Below, one piece after another: positions 57,541 to 64,000 of a DNA stretch of 64,000 bases. Below the pieces are notes generated by a model that had not been told where the DNA came from, ran no database searches, and saw only the letters and a program-made list of their open reading frames with translations. Positions within the stretch are counted from its first letter, which is position 1; each line of letters begins with the position of its first letter. The stretch is from Flabesymbios commensalis. Lineage: Eukaryota > Annelida > Polychaeta > Terebellida > Flabelligeridae. The position numbers and the translations under genes are program-made. Location: the NCBI GenBank assembly GCA_964017125.1, contig OZ024907.1, positions 27,132,716-27,196,715 of the forward strand, read 5' to 3'.

Positions 57541-58059
57541 TAATTGGTGGCCATCTTGGCTTTTTCCTTGAAACTACATGTAATATAAAATTTAGAGGTT
57601 ATAACTGTATTGTACTAGATTTATTGGTATTAAAAACCTATATTTAGCAACCAAAAACAACTTTTTATGACTTTTAGAAAAACGTTACGGTACTTTCTGT
57701 ATTTTTGGCGGCCACCTGGTTGACCAGGTCTTAGAACATGAAATTCCTCAAAACAAAAATGTTATTTTGAACTCGAAAGTCCAGATGTGCACACAGACGT
57801 GATGTATTTCATGATAATTGAGACTTTATCTGCTATTTTGGCGCCCATTTTGTTTTGCAATTTTGAAAGGGAAAAACTCAAAATAGAGCTTGGCATGGGG
57901 CAGATTTGGAATCAGCATATCCGAATTGTGTGAAAACAACTACATGACAAATTCTACTAAGAAATGCCTTACAAACTTTAGGAATGCCTCTTTTTGAAAC
58001 ATGGGCCCAGACTAAGATAGGAAAAAGAGAATACAAGCTTCTATGTAGTAAGTAAACTA

Positions 58060-60335
58060 TATATTTTTCTTAACTTGCTAAATTTAGCTAAATCTATTAG
58101 ACGATTTAATGAATTTTTGAACACATCTAAATATGAAAGCATTTTCTATGGTAACTAAAGCATCAGATCCTTTTAACAAAATAATAGTCAATCTGTTTGC
58201 ATCAAGCGTAGGCTAGAGTGAACGGTGTGTGTTTGGCGCGATCAAGTCGCGTATGGCGACCAGTAGCTCAGTCCTTTGTACAGCATAATGGGCGCATTCA
58301 AGTAGAGGAGTGGTTTCTCTGGCTCCACAGGAACAATAAGGCGTGTCAGATGAGCCGTAGGGAAAGAGATGAGCAGCCAGTGATGACATACCAAGTCGAC
58401 GTCTAGTGTGGTAAATAGATGATTTGCGGTACCCAGTGTATATGTGATTTAGTGGTGGTGAAAATCGAAAATGTAATTTCAGTTTATTTTTAAAGATATT
58501 TAAACTGTTTGAATTTCTCACATCGATGTCAAGGCCATTCCAGTGTCTTATAGTTGATGGCAGAAAAGAATTTTTGAAAAGTGATGTTTTGCACCTGGGT
58601 ACCCTAATGCTTTGGGAGTATCTGGTTACATATCTACTGGTGCTGGCAATTGTAGGCGGGCATATTGATGTTAAATACGGCGGGGCTATATTATTTGTCA
58701 TTTTAAAAAACATTATTAATTTATGGAATTTACGTCTACATTCTAGACGCTCCCAGCCCACCTCTGTTAATATTTTATCAGCGCTTGTTTGACGCATGGC
58801 ACCAGTACATATGCGCGCAGCCTCCATTTGTAACTGTTCTAGTCGATTACTAAGGTATAGTTACAGTTATCATAGATAAAATTACCATATTCAATTATAG
58901 GTCTGATTCGACAAGTAAACAATTTCTCTAAAGCTTTACGTGGTAGAAAGTATTTTAATCGCTTCATTACATTTAGTTTTATTAGTTTTTTTTAAAATAT
59001 ATTCTATGTGGGAATCCCAAGTGAGGGATTTGTTGAAAACTACACCGAGATGACAGTGTTGATCAACTTCCTGGAGAGTTGAGCAGTCCAGTACCAGCTC
59101 CGGATGATGCAGTGACTTTTTTCTTCTTGATATTGTTAGGATTACAGTTTTAATGAAATTAAAAAGCATTAACCACTGAATGGACCACATATGTAAAGTT
59201 TTTAAGTCAGAATTAGGACGTCGCGCAGACTCTATCGCATTATGCACAATTTCAAGTAGACATGTATCGTCTGCAAATAACCTTATATCACACAGTATTT
59301 TATCTATTATGTCATCCATGTATATAAGAAAAACCAGGGGTCTAAGGATTGATCCTTGTGGGACATCTGTTTGTACGGGTAATTCATTAGAGGATTGACC
59401 ATCAATGACAACCCTCTGAAATCGATTCTCCAAGTATGAAATAAACCACTTTAATAATTATCCATCTATCCCTTTCCTTTTTAGTTTAAATATAACACCT
59501 TTATGCCACACCTTATCAAAAGCCTTTGACATGTCCATAAAAACAATACGCATATCGTGACCATTATCAAGCGCCTCGTGAAGTTCGTGTGACATAGCTA
59601 AAAGTTGATAAAGTGTGCTATCTCCTGAACGAAAACCAGAGTTTTTGTCCGTTAATAAATTATTCGATATTAAAAAAAGTATAAAGTTTATCGTAAATCA
59701 ATCTTTCAAAAACTTTAGACACGTTGCATAGTAAAGATACAGGTCGGTAGTTTTGTTTATCTTTTGTATCATTATTTTTGTGTATCGAAATAACATTACT
59801 TTTCTTCCACATTGACGGAAAAGTACTGTTTTGTATAGAATAATTAAAAATTTGCACAGCGGCTCGGATATATAATCAGCAACATTTTTAAGTGAAAAAA
59901 TCCCTATTTTGTCTGGGCCAGTAGCTTTATTCACATCTAGATTTGTTAAAATTGTATGAATGTCTGAAGGAAAGAAAGTAATATTAGCTAACCGCTCATC
60001 GGTTTCGTACCTAAAGGGTGGAAGTGGGTGGTCATTACTACCGTCAGGAAGCTGGCACTGGCTTGCAAAATACTCATCGAAAATATTGGCTTTTTCAATC
60101 GAATCAATTATAGGCGATCCATTCTCAATTAGAGTTGGAATGCCCGAGTACACTTTATCACCAGTGACTTGTTTCACTGTTTTCCACCATTTCCGACCTG
60201 GCATGGTCGGACTGCTCAACTCTTCCCCCAGGCCACTGTAATAAAAAATTACGTAACTGCTGATTCAGAGAAACCACTCGGTTGCGAAGCAGTTTAAACG
60301 TTGCATAATGATCAGCTGAACCGGAACGCTTATTT
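58060..60335 (-). mobile_element. LINE, 5'-truncated and frame-broken (linker, RT, C-terminus)
   Basis: Reading leftward from 60335: connector text LLRNRVVSLNQQLRNF and GRKWWKTVKQVTGD, RT fingers LDVNKATGPDKI (near 59930), NDTKDKQNYRPVSLLCNVSK (59770), motif A MDMSKAFDKVW (near 59525), motif B VPQGSILRPLVF, motif C LFADDT (near 59270). The C-terminal RRLGMSSLAAHLFPYGSSD is followed by CSCGARETTPLLECAHY, a zinc-knuckle-like Cys/His group. Remnants of the last 40 codons continue to about 58075. At least four frame or stop breaks are present, and there is no endonuclease. Confidence 0.88.
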
Positions 60336-60352
60336 TATATTAATATTAGCTA

Positions 60353-60686
60353 AGATTTTATTTTAGCTTCTTAATATGACCATATGATGTAAACATGTCC
60401 ATAGACTAGAACTGCAAAAGTTTTTTTTATTTTTCTGCTGCGCATTCACCAGCTAGACTAGATATAGAGACGAAATTCCCGTATTTTCTATTTTTGACAT
60501 GGTTGTCAATAATTAAAAATCGGAGATTTCGTCTCTATATCTAGTCTAACTGGTGAATTCGCAGCACAAAAAATAAAAAAAACTTTTGCAGTTCTAGTCT
60601 ATGAACATGTTTACATCATATGGTCATATTAAGAAGCCAAAATAAAATCACCGATTTTTTTATGATTTTAGCCTGAGCCAGTCCCT
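60353..60686. mobile_element. Second copy of the 365 bp TTAA MITE, left tip lost
   Basis: Matches 4121-4485 along both arms: CTTAATATGACCATATGATG, GACTAGATATAGAGACGAAA, the loop GACATGGTTGTCAATAATTA, and the right tip GCCAGTCCCT followed by TTAA at 60687-60690. The leftmost 25-30 bp, including AGGGACTGG, are missing next to the LINE. Confidence 0.88.
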
Positions 60687-60694
60687 TTAAATTC

Positions 60695-61760
60695 TTGTAA
60701 TCGTCCGTCACGCATTGCAGACATATTAATTGTGTTTACAACGGAATAAGCTCGTTTAAATATTAAAGCAAATAGAGTTAATCATAAATATTGCAGCAGT
60801 TTTATGTTTTAACTGTTTCAGTGTTGATGACGACTACACTCGTTTGTTTATATATTTTTCGAAATGAATGAAGTTGGATAAAATGTTATGAAACGGTATA
60901 ACTATCTAAAGAAGAAATCCATTGATAATCCAGTGGTGAAAGAATTATGAAAATAAACTTATATTTTACCTATGTAGGCCCCTATTTATTTATTTATTGG
61001 GTCATTAAATATTACAAACAGAATAAATTTAACACAGTTTAATTTCCTTGAAAATTATTTGTGTTTAATGCACTGATGTGCTTATGAATTGATACGAACT
61101 TTTAATATTTTTGTAAATATTTTATTAATTAATGATTTTGTTACAATACTTTATTGATCAATTCTTAATCCGTTATGTTGTTAAAATAGCTTACCAATCT
61201 CAAAGTAAAGGTGGTGACAAGTTTTCTAACGCTAAAACTATGCAACACTTAACTTCGCACCTTTACCATTGATTAACAAGCAGGATGTTACATCACCTTG
61301 TCGCCGCTCTGTTTTACTCATATAGTGCACCAAATGCGATTTTTTTTCAATTAAAAAAAAAAAATCCTTCACGGTTTGGACAGGTAAAATACAAAACAAT
61401 TTATCCATTTGGGGAAAATAATGAGCCCGGTTTTCAGTAGAGACAGGTTCCGGTTTGGAAAGGGTTAATTAGTATTTTTTTAGTATTGTTTTGAGTGTAA
61501 TTAATTCGGGACCAAATAGCCTACTCATTACGTTTTAGATAGGATTCCGGTTTGTACAGGGTCCGGTATGTGCAGGTTGCACTGTATTATGGTGAATTGA
61601 AATATATTTTTTTAACATTTTGTTCGCCTTTTCTCTGGGGTTGACGCTAAGTCGTTTTAAAACTAAATTTATAGACTCTAACGTTGTTTAGATCGATGAT
61701 GGAAAACCGTGCTCTGTACACTATGCAAACACTGCCATTGATATAGCCTAGTGGCGTCAC
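60695..61760. other. No supported gene
   Basis: AT-rich unassigned sequence. The phrases CGGTTTGGACAGGTAAAAT and CGGTTTGTACAGGGTCCGG near 61371 and 61549 are loosely repeated. Confidence 0.4.
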
Positions 61761-61765
61761 TTTAG

Positions 61766-61990
61766 CCCTTTAACCGCCGGTGCGGCATATATTCGGGTTT
61801 TCATTTTTTATTAGCACATTAAGTAGGCCCTACCACCTTTTAAACATGTCAAAGATAAAATATGACATCAATCAGCAACATTTAAAAACAGTTGACCTCC
61901 ATATTGTCAAATCTGAATAATATTCACTCTCTTGAAGTTGTGGATCGCGTCAGCAAGACACAACTTCAAGTGGGTGAAAATTCAGATTGG
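61766..61990. mobile_element. MITE family A copy, right tip lost
   Basis: The left tip CCCTTTAACCGCCGGTGCGG follows TTAG (worn TTAA). The interior matches 23351-23591 in the same orientation (ATATTCGGGTTTTCATTTTT, GAAGTTGTGGATCGCGTCAG). The copy ends at AAAATTCAGATTGGG without the GGCGG tip. Confidence 0.85.
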
Positions 61991-61994
61991 GTGG

Positions 61995-63700
61995 AGTTTC
62001 TAAGCTTTATAGCAACATTGGTTCAACATTCCGTACTTGCTGGACAATTTCGGCTGAAGCTTTAGTTCTCGCGGGTGTCCATGGTGGCTGGTTAGTTTTA
62101 TTCTCGCCACCCCACAACTGCGTCATTGCCAGTGTAGGATGCCATGGGTGCATTTAACTAAAATCCTGACCACAAATCTGATTTTAACCTTTGAGATGCC
62201 CCACTGAGACGTGTGACAATTCAGAGGGGAAATACATTATATATGTGGTCGGATCAATATTAACCGTGGTAAAGGTTTTTCGCCGATTCAATTCTCAACC
62301 AAATGTCATGAAATTTTACAATCACTATTTTTGTTTGATGGGGTGAATACCCCGAAAAAAAATCATTGAATAGTTTAAAAGTTAGTCTATTCAACATTTC
62401 ATCACGTGTCATTTGATCTAACTTTTGAGAAATACTTAACATTTCATGAAAATTGGTTGAGAATTGATTGACCGAGGAATCCGCGAAATTAATTCACCCT
62501 GGTTGATGAATTTAATGTGAATCTGATCAGATTATTATTTTTTTAATTTGAAACAATCGTTTCACACCTTAAATATCTCATAACGTTGTTTAGGCGTATA
62601 CTCTCACGTATTTCTTCAGATTCTAGAAAATATATTTATTGTTAATGAATAGCATAATTATGATGATACGCAAAAGAATAATTGAGTTAAAAGTATGAGC
62701 AATATACCGACATGTCAAAAACAAAAAAAAGACTCACAAATGAGATTTCATAAACATTTATTTATCCATTATACATCAGAGACCTAAACCACCTACATAT
62801 ATATTAGCCACTGAATATGCATGGTTTCAGGTTAATACATAAATAACTAAATACAATTATGTAAAGAAAATTGTGTGGTGGAAATCTCCTTTATCTTGAT
62901 TTAGCTGATATGACCCGACCGAGAGTGAGTTCCAGTTTTCCTACACAACACGTAAGAACGGCCATGTAATTTGTTATTAGAGTATTGATGGTCAATAGAA
63001 TTATTGTATACATTAGCTAGCTACTAGGTCTACAAACATTTAGTACTCGTTATATATATATGCTAAATAACCTCCATGTTTATTACCATACCGGTACCAG
63101 TATATACTGGACTTTAACACATCGTTCGCTCAATGTTGGTCTGTCGTCTACTTCTATTAACAGTTCGGTTCTACAACCTGCTAATGGGGCTGTATAATCA
63201 ATGTGACTCACGTGATGTCCAACATACATCACACACGTGATTATTACTGATTGACACCTGGAATGTGATTTTACAAGTAGGCCTACTAAAATCGTGCCCA
63301 AACATGCGGACCCTTGTTGTCTATGTTTATTTGTCTCATATATATAAATGTTACATTAATGTGGTCAAAGTAGCTAAATTATTTCGATTTGCTGTCTTTT
63401 TCGATACCTTCATTCGAACTCGAAGTGTATATTGAGAAAACAAAAAAGTTTTACAGGAGATTGTGATAGTTGCAGAGCATACGACACATTCATGCAAGTA
63501 TTATATTACCAACACACCATATACCACTAATAATGTTATGTAATAAATATGAGCTACATGCTAACATCATTCCAAGATGGTATATTACTGGTGACACCAT
63601 TAAAACGAAAGAGTTGAAAAGGTAATTTCTGACATTTGTATTTTAATGCGGTCAGTTGTCCATGTTATGTATGGTGTCATAATAAAAAACGGCAATCTAC
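61995..63700. other. Intergenic, no supported gene
   Basis: Contains an inverted pair TTCTCAACCAAATGTCATGAAA (62292) / TTTCATGAAAATTGGTTGAGAA (62443), flanking about 130 bp. TTTATT at 63326-63331 could be a minus-strand AATAAA signal for the sulfatase gene, about 390 bp past its stop. Confidence 0.45.
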
Positions 63701-63719
63701 TCTACGGCGCCCTTCATGT

Positions 63720-64000
63720 TCATTGTATAACCGGTCTCCAACCTTTGTGGAGAACATCACTTAAGGATTTTCTTCTAGACTTGTATGATTTATCGTTTGC
63801 CTTATTGACGTTCTCCTGGGGATCTATGGCGTGATCATAAAGCTCCACCCCACTACATTCATTCCAGGAAGGTGTAACTGTCTTACGATTAAACTTAACC
63901 CATTCAGTGTATCGGTACCTATCAGTTCTCATGGTATACCCCATGTAATCTCCGGGACGTGGGTATTGTGAAAACACCCGATCCTTCCAAGATCTTGGAG
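63720..64000 (-). CDS. Iduronate-2-sulfatase-like, C-terminal exon (gene continues beyond window)
   Basis: From the window edge the minus strand reads RSWKDRVFSQYPRPGDYMGY, then TMRTDRYRYTEWVKFN, ELYDHAIDPQENVNKAND, and ends at a stop at 63720-63722. Animal iduronate-2-sulfatases end with the same landmarks in the same order: SQYPRP, MGYSIRT, YRYTVWVGFN, ELYxxxxDPxxxxN. The enzyme is lysosomal and removes 2-O-sulfate from iduronic acid in heparan and dermatan sulfate. The catalytic cysteine motif (CxPSR) lies in upstream exons, so activity cannot be judged here. Against the human protein the spacing between SQYPRP and MGY is shorter, as in many invertebrate paralogues, so it may be an IDS-like paralogue rather than the orthologue. 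Confidence 0.88.
   Translation of the reverse strand, partial: PRSWKDRVFSQYPRPGDYMGYTMRTDRYRYTEWVKFNRKTVTPSWNECSGVELYDHAIDPQENVNKANDKSYKSRRKSLSDVLHKGWRPVIQ

Larger units (their letters stand above)
53805..58015. mobile_element. Segment bounded by inverted repeats of about 150 bp, possible composite element
   Basis: TAGTCAGGGCC at the left is matched by GGGCCCAGACTAAG at the right. Inside, GTAAGGCATTTCTTAGTAGA, then GATGCTGATTCCAAATCTGC and CCATGCCAAGCT are repeated in mirror image at 57880-57980, then AAAACAAAATGG on both sides. No transposase frame is visible. Two SINEs (55370-55725 and 55946-56430) lie inside. It may be a foldback-type element or simply two opposite copies of one repeat. 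Confidence 0.5.

Overview
The window is eukaryotic and almost certainly from a marine invertebrate animal. It is AT-rich and gene-poor, has spliced genes with GT-AG introns and a TATA-box promoter, and is packed with LINEs, SINEs, MITEs, foldback-like elements, satellites and minisatellites. The phylum is not fixed by the sequence. One oddity of composition is the palindrome TAGGCCTA, seen about 14 times where chance predicts about one.

Two host genes are visible, both on the minus strand. (1) A complete gene at about 24035-35065 encodes a predicted secreted 679-residue protein: signal peptide, thermolysin-type (M4) metallopeptidase with its propeptide, then a C-type lectin domain. I assign six coding exons, one upstream non-coding exon and a TATA box. 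The whole propeptide and protease sits on one 1.55 kb exon, while the lectin domain is split over four short exons. The protease exon is therefore built like transferred or retro-inserted DNA fused to an animal lectin module. (2) At the right edge, 63720-64000 is the last exon of an iduronate-2-sulfatase-like gene that continues outside the window.

Layout: 1-3.4 kb holds a decayed gene remnant facing a broken LINE. 3.57-11.12 kb is a 7.5 kb element with long inverted ends, whose arms carry repeated AGGTCA/TCAAGGTCA motifs including perfect DR1 sites; a 365 bp MITE and other MITEs sit inside. 11.3-11.9 kb is a LINE scrap. 12.8-14.15 kb is a CAGC/CAGA simple array. 15.1-16.5 kb holds a duplicated 415 bp block. 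16.8-18.0 kb is dense in the palindrome GTTCATGAAC. 18-24 kb carries MITEs, hairpins and a 163 bp tandem array. 24-35 kb is the protease-lectin gene, whose 5.2 kb first coding intron holds a LINE corpse and a (CTGT)n tract. 35.5-39.7 kb holds MITEs and about 26 copies of a 90 bp satellite that grows directly out of the end of a MITE. 40.85-49.0 kb is a foldback-like element whose arms are oppositely oriented arrays of a unit of about 59 bp; a 3.6 kb LINE has landed in its right arm. Beside it lies a scrap resembling a P/THAP transposase. 51-52.3 kb is another tandem array. 53.4-60.7 kb combines LINE pieces, an inverted-repeat-bounded segment, a dimeric tRNA-derived SINE, a 5S-rRNA-derived SINE and a second copy of the 365 bp MITE. 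60.7-63.7 kb is mostly unassigned sequence with one further MITE.

The two genes do not form an obvious functional unit. The rest is best read as a stratigraphy of nested mobile DNA: TTAA-targeting MITEs inside each other, a LINE inside a foldback arm, and a satellite born from a MITE.
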